Part shown: positions 1-10,810 of the stretch, one piece after another
Layout of the letters: each line of letters starts with the position of its first letter
Numbering within the stretch: position 1 is the first letter of the stretch
DNA from: Variovorax paradoxus
GTDB lineage: Bacteria; Pseudomonadota; Gammaproteobacteria; Burkholderiales; Burkholderiaceae_C
Direction: 5' to 3'
NCBI RefSeq assembly: GCF_030815975.1
Contig: NZ_JAUSXL010000002.1
Span: 186,001 to 250,000, forward strand
Length of the DNA: 64,000 bases
Notes under the pieces: generated by a model
The model's input: the letters and a program-made list of their open reading frames with translations, nothing else
Told to the model about the DNA's origin: nothing
Databases searched by the model: none
Program-made: the position numbers and the translations under genes

Positions 1-74
1 GGATCACCTGACAGGGTGCTCCAGCCTTTCTCGCTTCAAGTTACGGCTTCCCGCCTGCCCCGACCGAACCAGCC

Positions 75-1211
75 ATGGCCACAAAACGCGACTACTACGA
101 AACCCTCGGCGTTCCCAAGAACGCGAGCGAGGAGGAAATCAAGAAGGCTTATCGCAAGCTTGCGATGAAGCACCACCCGGACCGCAACCACGGCGACACC
201 ACCAAGGACGCCGAGTCCAAGTTCAAAGAGGTCAAGGAAGCCTACGAAATGCTGTCCGACGCGCAGAAGCGCGCGGCCTACGACCAGTACGGCCACGCCG
301 GCGTCGACCCCAATATGCGCGGCGGCCCCGGCGCCGAAGGCTTCGGCGGCTTCGCGGAGGCCTTTGGCGACATCTTCGGCGACGTGTTCGGCGGCGCGCG
401 CGGGCGCACCAGCGGCGGGCGCCAGGTGTTCCGCGGCAGCGACCTCAGCTACGCGATGGAAGTCACGCTGGAAGAAGCGGCCGAAGGCAAGGAAGCGCAG
501 ATCCGCATTCCGAGCTGGGACGACTGCGGCACCTGCAAGGGCACCGGCGCCAAGCCCGGCACCAAGCCCATCACCTGCACCACCTGCCACGGCGCCGGCG
601 CCGTGCAGATGCGCCAGGGCTTCTTCAGCGTGCAGCAGACCTGCCCCACCTGCCACGGCAGCGGCAAGATCATTCCCGAGCCCTGCACCGTGTGCCATGG
701 CCAGGGCAGGATCAAGAACAACAAGACGCTCGAAGTCAAGATCCCGGCCGGCATCGACGACGGCATGCGCATCCGCAGCACCGGCAACGGCGAGCCGGGC
801 ACCAATGGCGGGCCGCCCGGCGATCTCTACATCGAGATCCGCCTCAAGAAGCACGAGCTGTTCGAACGCGACGGCGATGACCTGCACTGCGTGGTGCCCG
901 TCAGCATGACCACCGCGGCGCTGGGCGGCGAGATCAGCGTGCCCACGCTCAAGGGCGCCGCCGCCATCGACATTCCCGACGGCACCCAGAGCGGCAAGCA
1001 GTTCCGCCTGCGCGGCAAGGGCATCAAGGGCGTGCGTTCGAGCTACCCGGGCGATCTGTACTGCCACGTGCGCGTCGAAACCCCCGTCAAGCTCACCGAG
1101 CACCAGCGCAAGCTGCTGAAGGAACTCGACGAATCGCTCAAGAAGGGCGGCGACAAGCACAGCCCGACCGACAAGGGATGGCTCGACAAGGCCAAGGAAT
1201 TCTTCAGCTGA
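75..1211 (+). CDS. dnaJ: Chaperone protein DnaJ (Hsp40)
   Basis: Cytosolic co-chaperone that delivers unfolded clients to DnaK and stimulates its ATPase. The 378-residue product has the full type I layout: an N-terminal J domain with the HPD triad at residues 34-36, a Gly/Phe-rich linker (about 75-115), four CxxCxGxG zinc-finger repeats ([32 protein letters not shown], about 151-212) and two C-terminal beta-sandwich client-binding domains. The length is normal for the family. dnaK and grpE would be expected just left of the window, but the first 74 bases show no coding end. All key residues are present, so the assignment is secure. Confidence 0.98.
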   Translation: MATKRDYYETLGVPKNASEEEIKKAYRKLAMKHHPDRNHGDTTKDAESKFKEVKEAYEMLSDAQKRAAYDQYGHAGVDPNMRGGPGAEGFGGFAEAFGDIFGDVFGGARGRTSGGRQVFRGSDLSYAMEVTLEEAAEGKEAQIRIPSWDDCGTCKGTGAKPGTKPITCTTCHGAGAVQMRQGFFSVQQTCPTCHGSGKIIPEPCTVCHGQGRIKNNKTLEVKIPAGIDDGMRIRSTGNGEPGTNGGPPGDLYIEIRLKKHELFERDGDDLHCVVPVSMTTAALGGEISVPTLKGAAAIDIPDGTQSGKQFRLRGKGIKGVRSSYPGDLYCHVRVETPVKLTEHQRKLLKELDESLKKGGDKHSPTDKGWLDKAKEFFS

Positions 1212-1941
1212 AGAAGAGGCCCCTGCATGAAGCTCGGTGCACTTCGCTGCGCCTTGCTTCGTTCCTCGCCCGGAGCCAACCGAAGGCTCGGCGCTGCCGA
1301 TTTCCCTGTCTTTTCAAGTAGTTGGAAGGCACGGCGCGACCTCGCTTCGACGCCGCCGTCCTCCGCGCACGCGAACGGTGCCTGCCGACCTCGTTCGGTG
1401 CCGTGCGCCATGACGGCCCCTCCTCGGAACTGCGCCGACCAAGTTCTGGCGCGCTTTCCCACGCCCACATGCGCGACATGCCCATCAAAAGATGGCGCGC
1501 AGATTGCTTTTATATATTTTTCGGCTGAGCAATAAACCTAAACACGACCCGGCGCGTTATTGATGGTGTAACCGTTTTGAGCTGCCGAGGGCTCATTAGG
1601 AGGTGCTTTCGCCGGAAAAGATGCAATGACTGCATAGGCCGATCGCCATAGGTATTTTCACTGGGCGGAGGGGCCGCACGAAGTTCGATTGCCGAACCCT
1701 GAAATTTAGCTGGAATTGCCAAATGCTGCGGGTTTTTCTCAGGAACTTTACTCGGCACTGTGGTTCTGATTTAACAAAGAATTTTCCGGGTGCACTCTTT
1801 GCTTTATGCTGTTTGTGTAGATGGAGATTAAGGGAGTTTCGATGGCTTGCAGCCACGGGCGGCACACCTTTAAAAAGTTGCGGCGCATTGCGGCTGCAGG
1901 CTTCGGGTCAATAAACCCGCAGACCTGATGGAGGCGTGACC
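1212..1941. other. 730-base gene-free gap between dnaJ and prkA
   Basis: No convincing gene was found here; short open frames lack codon bias, ribosome sites and family resemblance. The first part is GC-rich. Bases about 1495-1850 are strikingly more AT-rich than the rest of the window, which suits a promoter and leader region for the downstream stress operon. A good Shine-Dalgarno-like AGGAGG at about 1598-1603 is followed by an ATG at 1621 that stops after two codons. No clear intrinsic terminator for dnaJ was seen. Confidence 0.6.
1788..1803 (+). promoter_or_regulatory. Possible sigma-54 promoter of prkA operon (weak)
   Basis: GG at 1789-1790 and GC at 1801-1802 are separated by ten bases, and the -12 part reads TTTGCT, as sigma-54 promoters require. 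The -24 part (GGGTGCA) matches the consensus poorly beyond the GG. It is proposed because the Escherichia coli homologues yeaGH are known to be expressed from a sigma-54/NtrC-dependent promoter. The site could be chance. Confidence 0.25.
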
Positions 1942-3864
1942 ATGGATGTGATCAGCAACTTTGCCGCCCGTTACGAGCGCACCCGCGAGGAAGTCCTCTC
2001 GCTGCAGGACTTCCTGGATATCTGCAAACGCGACCCCACCGCGTATGCCACTGCGTCCGAGCGGATGCTCAAGGCCATCGGCGAACCCGAGCTGGTCGAC
2101 ACGCGCAACGATTCCCGGCTGTCGCGGATCTTCGCGAACAAGGTCATCAAGATCTACCCGGCGTTCAAGGAGTTCTACGGCATGGAGGACGCCATCGAGC
2201 AGGTGGTGTCGTACTTCCGGCATGCCGCCCAGGGCCTGGAAGAAAAGAAGCAGATCCTCTATCTGCTCGGCCCCGTCGGCGGCGGCAAGAGCTCGATCGC
2301 CGAGCGCCTGAAGCAGCTCATGGAGCACGTGCCCTTCTATGCCATCCAGGGTTCGCCGGTCAACGAGACGCCGCTGGGCCTCTTCGATGCCGCCGAAGAC
2401 GGCGAGATCCTCGAAAAGGAATACGGCATCCCACGGCGCTACCTGAACCGCATCCTCTCGCCCTGGGCCGTGAAGCGGCTCGAGGAGTACGGCGGCGACA
2501 TCCGCCAGTTCAAGGTGGTCAAGCGCTACCCGTCGGTGCTGCGGCAGATCGCCGTGGCCAAGACCGAGCCGGGCGACGAGAACAACCAGGACATTTCCTC
2601 GCTGGTCGGCAAGATCGACATCCGCAAGCTCGAAACCTACGCCCAGGACGACCCCGACGCCTATGCCTACTCGGGTGGCCTGTGCCTGGCCAACCAAGGC
2701 CTGCTGGAGTTCGTGGAAATGTTCAAGGCGCCCATCAAGGTGCTGCATCCGCTGCTCACTGCCACGCAGGAAAGCAACTTCAAGGGTACCGAGGGCTTCG
2801 GCGCCATTCCGTTCGACGGCATCGTGCTGGCGCACAGCAATGAAAGCGAATGGAAGGCCTTCCGCAACAACAAGAACAACGAGGCTTTCCTCGACCGGAT
2901 CTACATCGTCAAGGTGCCCTACTGCCTGCGTGCCTCGGAGGAAATCAAGATCTACGAGAAGCTGGTTCGCAACTCGTCGCTCTCCAAGGCGCCCTGCGCC
3001 CCCGGAACGCTGCGCATGATGGCGCAGCTCTCGGTGCTCACGCGGCTGAAGGAACCCGAGAACTCCAGCATCTACAGCAAGATGCAGGTCTACGACGGCG
3101 AGAACCTCAAGGACACCGACCCCAAGGCCAAGTCGATCCAGGAATACCGCGACTACGCCGGCGTGGACGAAGGCATGAGCGGCGTCTCGACCCGCTTCGC
3201 CTTCAAGATCATCTCGAAGGTGTTCAACTTCGACAGTTCCGAAGTGGCGGCCAACCCCGTGCACCTCATGTACGTGCTCGAGCAGCAGATCGAACGCGAG
3301 CAGTTTCCGCCGGAAACCGAGCAGAAGTACATCAGCTACATCAAGGAGCTGCTGGCACCGCGCTACGCCGAGTTCATCGGCAAGGAAATCCAGACCGCCT
3401 ACCTCGAGAGCTACAGCGAGTACGGCCAGAACATCTTCGATCGCTACGTCACCTACGCCGACTACTGGATCCAGGACCAGGAGTTCCGCGACGTGGACAC
3501 CGGCGAAGTCTTCGACCGCGCCTCGCTCAACGCCGAACTCGAGAAGATCGAGCGGCCCGCGGGCATCGGGAATCCGAAGGACTTCCGCAACGAGATCGTC
3601 AACTTCGTGCTGCGCGCACGCGCCGGCAATGCCGGGCGCAACCCCGCCTGGACCAGTTACGAAAAGCTGCGCGCGGTCATCGAGAAGAAGATGTTCTCCA
3701 ACACCGAGGAACTCCTGCCGGTGATCAGCTTCAACACCAAGAGCAGCGCCGACGAGCAGAAGAAGCACGAGGACTTCGTGACCCGCATGGTCGAGAAAGG
3801 CTATACGGCCAAGCAGGTTCGCCTGCTCTGCGAGTGGTACCTGCGCGTGCGCAAGAGTTCATAG
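1942..3864 (+). CDS. prkA: PrkA family serine protein kinase (YeaG)
   Basis: Homologue of E. coli YeaG, a cytosolic kinase with an N-terminal AAA+ part that acts in nutrient starvation and stress adaptation. The 640-residue product (E. coli 644) carries a P-loop, GPVGGGKSS, at residues 110-118, the conserved EPGDENNQDIS block in the middle, and a C-terminal PrkA domain ending in the family's LCEWYLRVRKSS tail. The ATG at 1942 is preferred over an in-frame GTG at 1936 because GGAGG at about 1930-1934 lies seven to eight bases before the ATG. It heads an operon with yeaH (66-base gap) and spoVR, the same order as in many proteobacteria. Confidence 0.97.
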   Translation: MDVISNFAARYERTREEVLSLQDFLDICKRDPTAYATASERMLKAIGEPELVDTRNDSRLSRIFANKVIKIYPAFKEFYGMEDAIEQVVSYFRHAAQGLEEKKQILYLLGPVGGGKSSIAERLKQLMEHVPFYAIQGSPVNETPLGLFDAAEDGEILEKEYGIPRRYLNRILSPWAVKRLEEYGGDIRQFKVVKRYPSVLRQIAVAKTEPGDENNQDISSLVGKIDIRKLETYAQDDPDAYAYSGGLCLANQGLLEFVEMFKAPIKVLHPLLTATQESNFKGTEGFGAIPFDGIVLAHSNESEWKAFRNNKNNEAFLDRIYIVKVPYCLRASEEIKIYEKLVRNSSLSKAPCAPGTLRMMAQLSVLTRLKEPENSSIYSKMQVYDGENLKDTDPKAKSIQEYRDYAGVDEGMSGVSTRFAFKIISKVFNFDSSEVAANPVHLMYVLEQQIEREQFPPETEQKYISYIKELLAPRYAEFIGKEIQTAYLESYSEYGQNIFDRYVTYADYWIQDQEFRDVDTGEVFDRASLNAELEKIERPAGIGNPKDFRNEIVNFVLRARAGNAGRNPAWTSYEKLRAVIEKKMFSNTEELLPVISFNTKSSADEQKKHEDFVTRMVEKGYTAKQVRLLCEWYLRVRKSS

Positions 3865-3930
3865 CGACAGTTCACAGCGGCGGGGCCCAAAAGGCTTCAC
3901 CCCCTTTTTGCAAGGAGCTTTGACAACATC

Positions 3931-5223
3931 GTGGCCATCCTGCAGCAGATCATCGACCGCCGGCTCTCGGGCAAGAACAAGTCCATTGGCAACCGCGAGC
4001 GCTTCCTCAGGCGCTACCGCGGACAGATCCAGGAGGCCGTGCGGCGCGCTGTGAGCGGGCGCAACATCCGCGAACTGGAGCAAGGCGAAGATGTCACCCT
4101 GCCGCGCCACGATGTGTCCGAACCCGTCTTCGGCCATGCGCGCGGCGGCGACCGCGAGTACGTGCACCCGGGCAACCAGGAATACCTCAAGGGCGACCGC
4201 ATTGCGCGCCCGGAGGGGCAGGCCGGCGGCGGTTCGGGGAGCGGCGAGGCCGGAGACAGCGGCGAAGGCGAGGACGACTTCGTGTTCCGCCTCACGCGCG
4301 ACGAGTTCATGCGCGTGTTCTTCGACGACCTGGCGCTGCCGCACCTCATTCGCACGCAGATCGCCGAAGTGCCCGAGTGGAAGAGCCACCGCGCCGGCTT
4401 CACGAGCGACGGCTCGCCCAACAACCTGCACGTGGTGCGCTCGATGCGCGGCGCCCTGGCGCGGCGCATCGCGCTGGGCGGCGAGCCGCGCAAGGAGCTG
4501 CGCCGACTGGAGACGCACCTGCTGCACCTGCGGCAGCACCCGCAGGCCGAACAGGCCCTGATCAAGAACGAAATCCGCGAAACCGAGGAGCAGATCGCCG
4601 AACTGCGCCGCACCATGCGGCATGTGCCCTACATCGACCCCATCGACCTGCGCTACCGCAACCGCGTCAAGACGCCGGTGCCCAGCGCCAAGGCCGTCAT
4701 GTTCTGCCTCATGGACGTCTCGGGCTCGATGGACGAGGCGCGCAAGGACATGGCCAAGCGCTTCTTCATGCTGCTCTACATGTTCCTCACGCGGCATTAC
4801 GAAACCATCGACCTCGTGTTCCTGCGCCACCACACGCAAGCGCAGGAAGTGACCGAGGAAGAGTTCTTCCATGCCACCGAAACCGGCGGCACCGTGGTGT
4901 CGAGCGCGCTGGTGCTGATGGATGAAATCATCAAGGCGCGCTATCCGAGCGGCGAATGGAACGTCTACGGCGCGCAGGCGAGCGACGGCGACAACTGGCA
5001 CCAGGACAGCGGACGCTGCCGCGAGCTGCTGGTCGAGAGCATCCTTCCGGTGGTGCGCTACTACGCCTATGTGCAGGTGGCCGAAACCGAGCAGAACCTC
5101 TGGCAGGAATACGCGCAACTCGAAGGCATGGAGCCCAATTTTGCGATGCGCAAGGTGTCGGACGCGCGGGACATCTACCCCGTGTTCCGCGACCTCTTCA
5201 AGAAAGAGGGAGTGCCGGCATGA
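3931..5223 (+). CDS. yeaH: YeaH/YhbH family protein (DUF444, VWA-like)
   Basis: Partner of the PrkA kinase in the conserved yeaG-yeaH-ycgB stress cluster; its biochemical role is not settled. The 430-residue protein begins with the typical basic stretch, has a Gly/Ser-rich disordered region about residues 90-115, and then a von Willebrand A-like domain with a MIDAS-type DVSGSMD motif near residue 265. The start is GTG at 3931, supported by AAGGAG twelve bases upstream, and the N-terminus then matches the family. Its stop overlaps the ATG of spoVR by four bases (ATGA), so the two are probably translationally coupled. Confidence 0.95.
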   Translation: MAILQQIIDRRLSGKNKSIGNRERFLRRYRGQIQEAVRRAVSGRNIRELEQGEDVTLPRHDVSEPVFGHARGGDREYVHPGNQEYLKGDRIARPEGQAGGGSGSGEAGDSGEGEDDFVFRLTRDEFMRVFFDDLALPHLIRTQIAEVPEWKSHRAGFTSDGSPNNLHVVRSMRGALARRIALGGEPRKELRRLETHLLHLRQHPQAEQALIKNEIRETEEQIAELRRTMRHVPYIDPIDLRYRNRVKTPVPSAKAVMFCLMDVSGSMDEARKDMAKRFFMLLYMFLTRHYETIDLVFLRHHTQAQEVTEEEFFHATETGGTVVSSALVLMDEIIKARYPSGEWNVYGAQASDGDNWHQDSGRCRELLVESILPVVRYYAYVQVAETEQNLWQEYAQLEGMEPNFAMRKVSDARDIYPVFRDLFKKEGVPA

Positions 5224-6758
5224 CCTCCGACCACCCTCCCCTCGAACGCCTGGAGCGCCTGCCCAGTCCGTCGGACTGGACCTTCGATCTCATCGAGACC
5301 TACCACACCGAGATCGCGAAGACGGCCAGGAGCTTCGGCCTGGACGTGTACCCGAACCAGCTCGAGGTGATCACCGCCGAGCAGATGATGGATGCCTATG
5401 CCAGCGTCGGCATGCCCATGATCTATCGCCACTGGTCCTACGGCAAGCAGTTCATCGCCACCGAGAAGAACTACCGCCGCGGCCACATGGGGCTGGCCTA
5501 TGAGATCGTCATCAACTCCGACCCCTGCATTGCCTACCTGATGGAAGAAAACACCATGGCCATGCAGGCCCTGGTGATCGCCCATGCGGCCTATGGCCAC
5601 AACAGCTTCTTCAAGGGCAACTACCTGTTCCGGATGTGGACCGACGCGTCCTCGATCATCGACTACCTCGTCTATGCGCGGCACTACATCGCCGAATGCG
5701 AGGAGCGCCACGGGCTCGACGCGGTGGAAGAGCTGCTCGACTCCTGCCACGCGCTGATGAACTACGGCGTCGACCGCTATCGCCGTCCGCAGAAGCGCTC
5801 GCTGGCGCAGGAGAGTACGCAGCGCGCCGACCGCGAGCGCCACATGCAGCAGCAGGTCAACGATCTCTGGCGCACCCTGCCGCGCAAGAGCGGCGAACAC
5901 ACAACCGAATCCGACTCATCCCGCCGCTTCCCCTCGGAACCGCAGGAGAACCTGCTCTACTTCATCGAGAAGAATGCCGCGCTGCTCGAGCCCTGGCAGC
6001 GCGAGGTGGTGCGCATCGTGCGCAAGATCGCCCAGTATTTCTATCCGCAGCGCCAGACCCAGGTCATGAACGAGGGCTGGGCCACGTTCTGGCACTACAC
6101 CCTGCTCAACACCATGTACGACCGCGGCCAGCTCGCCGACGGCTTCATGATGGAATGGCTCAGCTCGCACACCGGCGTGATCTTCCAGCCGCCCGTCGGA
6201 CATCGCGCCTACAGCGGCATCAACCCCTACGCGCTGGGCTTCTCGATGTTCACCGAACTGCGGCGCATCTGCGAAAAGCCCACCGAGGAAGACCGCCGCT
6301 GGTTCCCCGACTTCGCGGGCACCGACTGGGTCAAGACGCTCGACTACGCCATGCGCAACTTCAAGGACGAGAGCTTTGTCGGCCAGTTCCTGAGCCCGAA
6401 GACCATGCGCGATTTCAGGCTGTTCTCCATTCGCGACCACCAGAGCGAGCCCGAACTCGAGGTGTCCGCCATCCACGACGACAGCGGCTACCAGGCGCTG
6501 CGCGAATCGCTGTCACGCCAGTACGACATCAGCAGCAGGGAGCCCGACATCCAGGTGTGGAACGTCAACATGCGCGGCGACCGCGCCCTGACGCTGCGCC
6601 ACACGCAGCGCAACAACCTGCCGCTGCACGACGACGCCGAAGAAGTGTTGAAGCACGTCGCGCGGCTGTGGGGCTTCGACGTGCATCTGGAGAGCGTCGA
6701 CGCCCAAGGCCACATCAGCCGCAGCTGGAAGGCCGCTGCCCCCCGGCAAACCGACTGA
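5220..6758 (+). CDS. spoVR: SpoVR family protein (YcgB)
   Basis: Third member of the PrkA/YeaH/SpoVR module, named after a Bacillus spore-cortex protein but widespread in non-sporulating bacteria, where it behaves as a stress protein of unknown chemistry. The 512-residue product (E. coli YcgB about 510) contains the conserved block YRHWSYGKQF near residue 65, NEGWATFWHY near 283 and GINPYALGF near 337, all hallmarks of the family. The start ATG at 5220 overlaps the yeaH stop. The same frame is open further upstream within yeaH, but the coupled ATG gives the expected N-terminus. The downstream aroQ is convergent. Confidence 0.95.
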   Translation: MTSDHPPLERLERLPSPSDWTFDLIETYHTEIAKTARSFGLDVYPNQLEVITAEQMMDAYASVGMPMIYRHWSYGKQFIATEKNYRRGHMGLAYEIVINSDPCIAYLMEENTMAMQALVIAHAAYGHNSFFKGNYLFRMWTDASSIIDYLVYARHYIAECEERHGLDAVEELLDSCHALMNYGVDRYRRPQKRSLAQESTQRADRERHMQQQVNDLWRTLPRKSGEHTTESDSSRRFPSEPQENLLYFIEKNAALLEPWQREVVRIVRKIAQYFYPQRQTQVMNEGWATFWHYTLLNTMYDRGQLADGFMMEWLSSHTGVIFQPPVGHRAYSGINPYALGFSMFTELRRICEKPTEEDRRWFPDFAGTDWVKTLDYAMRNFKDESFVGQFLSPKTMRDFRLFSIRDHQSEPELEVSAIHDDSGYQALRESLSRQYDISSREPDIQVWNVNMRGDRALTLRHTQRNNLPLHDDAEEVLKHVARLWGFDVHLESVDAQGHISRSWKAAAPRQTD

Positions 6759-6770
6759 CCGCCGCGAGGC

Positions 6771-7211
6771 TCAGGGCACCAGGGCCGCGATGGCCAATGC
6801 GTAGCCTTTGACGCCAAGACCCACGATGATGCCGCGCGCCGCGGGCGAAATGTACGAGTGGTGGCGAAACTCCTCGCGCGCGTGCACGTTCGAGATGTGC
6901 AGTTCGATCAGCGGCACGCTCGCGCCCTTGATGGCGTCGTGCAGCGCGATCGAGGTGTGGGTGTAGGCGCCCGGGTTCATCACCACGCCGAGCATGTTGC
7001 CGGCGGCCACCTCGCGGCCGGCCTCGTGGATCCAGTCGATCAGCACGCCCTCGTGGTTCGACTGGCGGCATTCGATTTCCACGCCGTGGCTGGCGCCGGC
7101 GTCCCTGCACAGGCGCTCGACGTCGGCCAGCGTGTCGCGTCCGTATTGCTCGGGCTCGCGCGTGCCGAGCAGGTTGAGATTGGGGCCGTTGAGGACGAGT
7201 ATTTTCTTCAT
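6771..7211 (-). CDS. aroQ: 3-dehydroquinate dehydratase, type II
   Basis: Catalyses the third step of the shikimate pathway, 3-dehydroquinate to 3-dehydroshikimate, in the cytosol. The 146-residue protein opens with the family signature [13 protein letters not shown] and the catalytic Tyr at residue 23. Later come the PGAYTHTS active-site strand, [15 protein letters not shown] with the catalytic His, and a Gly-rich C-terminal segment. The ATG at 7211 is preferred over an in-frame TTG four codons upstream because [13 protein letters not shown] is the usual start. It is transcribed divergently from frmA with about 91 bases between them. Confidence 0.97.
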   Translation of the reverse strand: MKKILVLNGPNLNLLGTREPEQYGRDTLADVERLCRDAGASHGVEIECRQSNHEGVLIDWIHEAGREVAAGNMLGVVMNPGAYTHTSIALHDAIKGASVPLIELHISNVHAREEFRHHSYISPAARGIIVGLGVKGYALAIAALVP

Positions 7212-7302
7212 GATGAATGGCAACGAAGGATGCCGCCATTATGGTTGCGCTGGCCGCAGAGGGCGCTGTCTGGGTATGCTTGTGCTTTTGCCCTGAAGCG
7301 CC

Positions 7303-8409
<1,107 letters not shown>

Positions 8410-8430
8410 CCTTCGAGGAGAACGCCCGCC

Positions 8431-9357
8431 ATGAACCACATGGAACCCTTGCGCAGGATCGAAGCGGGCGTCCTCGAAGTCGCCTACTACGAAACAGGCC
8501 CGTCCGACGGCCCGCCCGTGCTGCTGATGCACGGCTTTCCGTACGACATCCACGCCTACGCGGAAGTCGCGCCGATGCTCGCCGGGCAGGGCTGCCGCGT
8601 GATCGTTCCGTACATGCGCGGCTATGGCGCCACGCGGTTCCTCCGCGATGCCACGCCGCGCTCGGGCGAACAGGCGGCCTTCGGCGCCGACCTGCTCGCG
8701 CTGCTCGATGCGCTGGAGATCGAACGCGCGGTGCTCGCCGGCTACGACTGGGGCGGCCGCGCCGCCTGCGTGGTGGCGGCTCTGTGGCCCGAGCGCTGCG
8801 CGGGCCTGGTTTCGCTCAACAGCTACAACATCCAGGACATCGCCAAGGCGATGGAGCCCGACACGCCGGCAAACGAGCGCAGCCTCTGGTACCAGTACTA
8901 CTTCCACAGCGAACGCGGCCGCGCCGGCCTCGCGAAGGACCGCAAGGCGCTCACGCGGCTGCTCTGGCAGCTCTGGTCGCCGACCTGGAAGTTCGACGAC
9001 GCCACCTTCGAGCGCAGCGCCGCCGCCTTCGACCACCCCGACTTCGTCGACGTGGTGATCCATTCGTACCGGCATCGCTTCGGCCTGGTTGCGGGCGACC
9101 CGGCGTACGCGGACATCGAGCGCCGCCTGGCCGCGCAGCCCGCGATTGCCGTGCCCGCCATCACCTTCGACGGCATCGACGACGGGGTGCGCCCGCCCGC
9201 CGACGCCTCGGCCCATGCGCAGCGCTTCAGCGGGCCGCGCTCGCACCGCCTGGTGCCCGGCGCGGGCCACAACCTGCCGCAGGAGGCGCCGCGCATCTTT
9301 GCCGACGCCGTGCTCGAACTCGTTCCGGCATCGCTGCACAACAACACCTCCCGATGA
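8431..9357 (+). CDS. Alpha/beta hydrolase, epoxide-hydrolase/dehalogenase type
   Basis: Cytosolic alpha/beta-hydrolase-fold enzyme of 308 residues. The oxyanion motif is HGFP (34-37), and the nucleophile elbow is GYDWGG with Asp106 where lipases and esterases carry Ser. That is the pattern of soluble epoxide hydrolases and haloalkane dehalogenases. A C-terminal catalytic His lies in GAGHNLPQEAP. A strong GAGGAG ribosome site precedes the ATG. It sits 21 bases after frmA and its stop overlaps the fghA start (ATGA), so it is co-transcribed with formaldehyde detoxification genes. The substrate is unknown. Confidence 0.85.
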   Translation: MNHMEPLRRIEAGVLEVAYYETGPSDGPPVLLMHGFPYDIHAYAEVAPMLAGQGCRVIVPYMRGYGATRFLRDATPRSGEQAAFGADLLALLDALEIERAVLAGYDWGGRAACVVAALWPERCAGLVSLNSYNIQDIAKAMEPDTPANERSLWYQYYFHSERGRAGLAKDRKALTRLLWQLWSPTWKFDDATFERSAAAFDHPDFVDVVIHSYRHRFGLVAGDPAYADIERRLAAQPAIAVPAITFDGIDDGVRPPADASAHAQRFSGPRSHRLVPGAGHNLPQEAPRIFADAVLELVPASLHNNTSR

Positions 9358-10229
9358 CCGACTCCCTCAAGACCCTTTCCGAGCACCACGTCTTCGGCGG
9401 CGTGCAGAGCTTCCACGCGCACGCCTCGCACGAAACCGGCCTGCCGATGCGCTTCTCGGTCTACCTGCCGCCGCAGGCCGCGAACGAGCGCGTGCCGGCC
9501 CTGCTCTACCTTGCGGGGCTGACCTGCAACGAAGAAACCTTCGCAGTGAAGGCCGGCGCGCAGCGCATGGCCGCCAGCCTGGGCCTGGCGCTGATCGCGC
9601 CCGACACCAGCCCGCGCGGGAGCATTGCCGAAGGCCTGCCCGGCGCCACGGCCGACTGGGACTTCGGCATTGGCGCGGGCTTCTACCTCGACGCCACCGA
9701 AGCCCCCTGGTCCACCCACTGGCGCATGGAAAGCTGGATCGTGCACGAGCTGCTGCCCCTGGTGGGACGGCACTTCGCCATCGACGACCAGCACCTGGGC
9801 ATCTTCGGCCATTCGATGGGCGGCCATGGCGCGCTCACGCTGGCGCTGCGGCATCCGGGGCGCTTCAAGTCGCTGTCGGCCTTTGCGCCGATCTGCGCTC
9901 CCTCGCAGTGCCCATGGGGCGAAAAGGCGTTCGGCGGCTACCTGGGCGAGCCCGGCGGCGACCGCGCGCAATGGCTCGCACACGACGCCAGCGCGCTCAT
10001 GAAGTCGCAAACCGCTGCACCCTATCCGCAAGGCATATTGATCGACCAGGGGCTGGCCGACAAATTCCTGGCCGAGCAGTTGCACCCGGAAGTCTTCGAG
10101 GCGGCCTGCTTTGCCGCCGGCCAGCCTCTCACGCTGCGCCGCCACGCGGGCTACGACCACGGCTACTACTTCATCCAGACCTTCATGGCGGACCACATCG
10201 CGCACCACGCGCAAACACTGCGCGGTTGA
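9354..10229 (+). CDS. fghA: S-formylglutathione hydrolase
   Basis: Hydrolyses S-formylglutathione to formate and glutathione, completing glutathione-dependent formaldehyde oxidation started by FrmA. The 291-residue protein is full length for the esterase D family. It has the LYLAGLTCNEE segment, the DTSPRG block, the nucleophile motif GHSMGG with Ser154, and a C-terminal HAGYDHGYYF carrying the catalytic His. ATG 9354 overlaps the stop of the preceding hydrolase gene, implying translational coupling. Confidence 0.96.
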   Translation: MTDSLKTLSEHHVFGGVQSFHAHASHETGLPMRFSVYLPPQAANERVPALLYLAGLTCNEETFAVKAGAQRMAASLGLALIAPDTSPRGSIAEGLPGATADWDFGIGAGFYLDATEAPWSTHWRMESWIVHELLPLVGRHFAIDDQHLGIFGHSMGGHGALTLALRHPGRFKSLSAFAPICAPSQCPWGEKAFGGYLGEPGGDRAQWLAHDASALMKSQTAAPYPQGILIDQGLADKFLAEQLHPEVFEAACFAAGQPLTLRRHAGYDHGYYFIQTFMADHIAHHAQTLRG

Positions 10230-10269
10230 TCGGCCCCGTTGATCGACCGCGGCCCACGGGCGGCTTATC

Positions 10270-10782
10270 ATGGGCCGCATGTCCGCAGCACAGATTCCTG
10301 CCTTCCAATTGCGGTCCCGCGACGGTGCCGCCGAAGAGAGCCTGGCACTGGCCGGCATCTGGCGCCGCGCCTGGATGGCGGCCAACCGGAATGCCGCCGT
10401 CATCGAGCCGATCACGCATTGGCTGCGGCGCGTGCAAACCGAATTCGTGCCGCCCGCCGACGTGGTGCTGGCCGAACGCGAAGGCCAGGTGCTCGCCTTC
10501 ATGGTGCTGCTGGCGCGGCGCGAATACGTGGCGCAGCTGTTCGTCGAGCCCCATCTTCGCAACCAGGGCCTGGGGCAGGCGCTGCTCGACGAAGCCAGCG
10601 TGCGCATGCCGCTCGGCTGGAAGCTTCACGTGGCCACCAGCAATACCGCGGCGCAGCGCTTCTACGAGCGCTACGGCCTCGCGCGCGGCGCGGTCGACCG
10701 GCACCCGGCCAGCGGACGTGAACGGGTCGCCTACCATTGGCATCCCGCGAGCCCGCCGCGGCAGCCGCGGCGCAACGGCTGA
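10270..10782 (+). CDS. GNAT family N-acetyltransferase
   Basis: A 170-residue protein of the GNAT acyl-CoA-dependent acetyltransferase fold. The acetyl-CoA-binding motif A is visible around residues 93-112 (VAQLFVEPHLRNQGLGQALL, with the R/Q-x-x-G-x-G/A core), followed by the TSNTAAQRFYERYGL motif B. The substrate cannot be told. Two starts are possible, ATG 10270 and ATG 10279; neither has a strong ribosome site. It lies 40 bases after fghA on the same strand but has no obvious link to formaldehyde metabolism. Confidence 0.85.
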   Translation: MGRMSAAQIPAFQLRSRDGAAEESLALAGIWRRAWMAANRNAAVIEPITHWLRRVQTEFVPPADVVLAEREGQVLAFMVLLARREYVAQLFVEPHLRNQGLGQALLDEASVRMPLGWKLHVATSNTAAQRFYERYGLARGAVDRHPASGRERVAYHWHPASPPRQPRRNG

Positions 10783-10810
10783 GCACTTTCCTTCCCCGGT
10801 TTCTTTCTTC

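Noticed and set aside
1500..1530. TTGCTT plus TATATT as a sigma-70 promoter
   Set aside because: Spacing between the two elements is far too short for -35 and -10 boxes.
1936..1941. GTG at 1936 as prkA start
   Set aside because: The Shine-Dalgarno GGAGG ends one or two bases before it, too close; the ATG at 1942 is correctly spaced.
1870..3768. Long open frame on the minus strand opposite prkA
   Set aside because: It mirrors the codons of a well-conserved gene; such antisense frames are expected in GC-rich DNA. No ribosome site or family resemblance.
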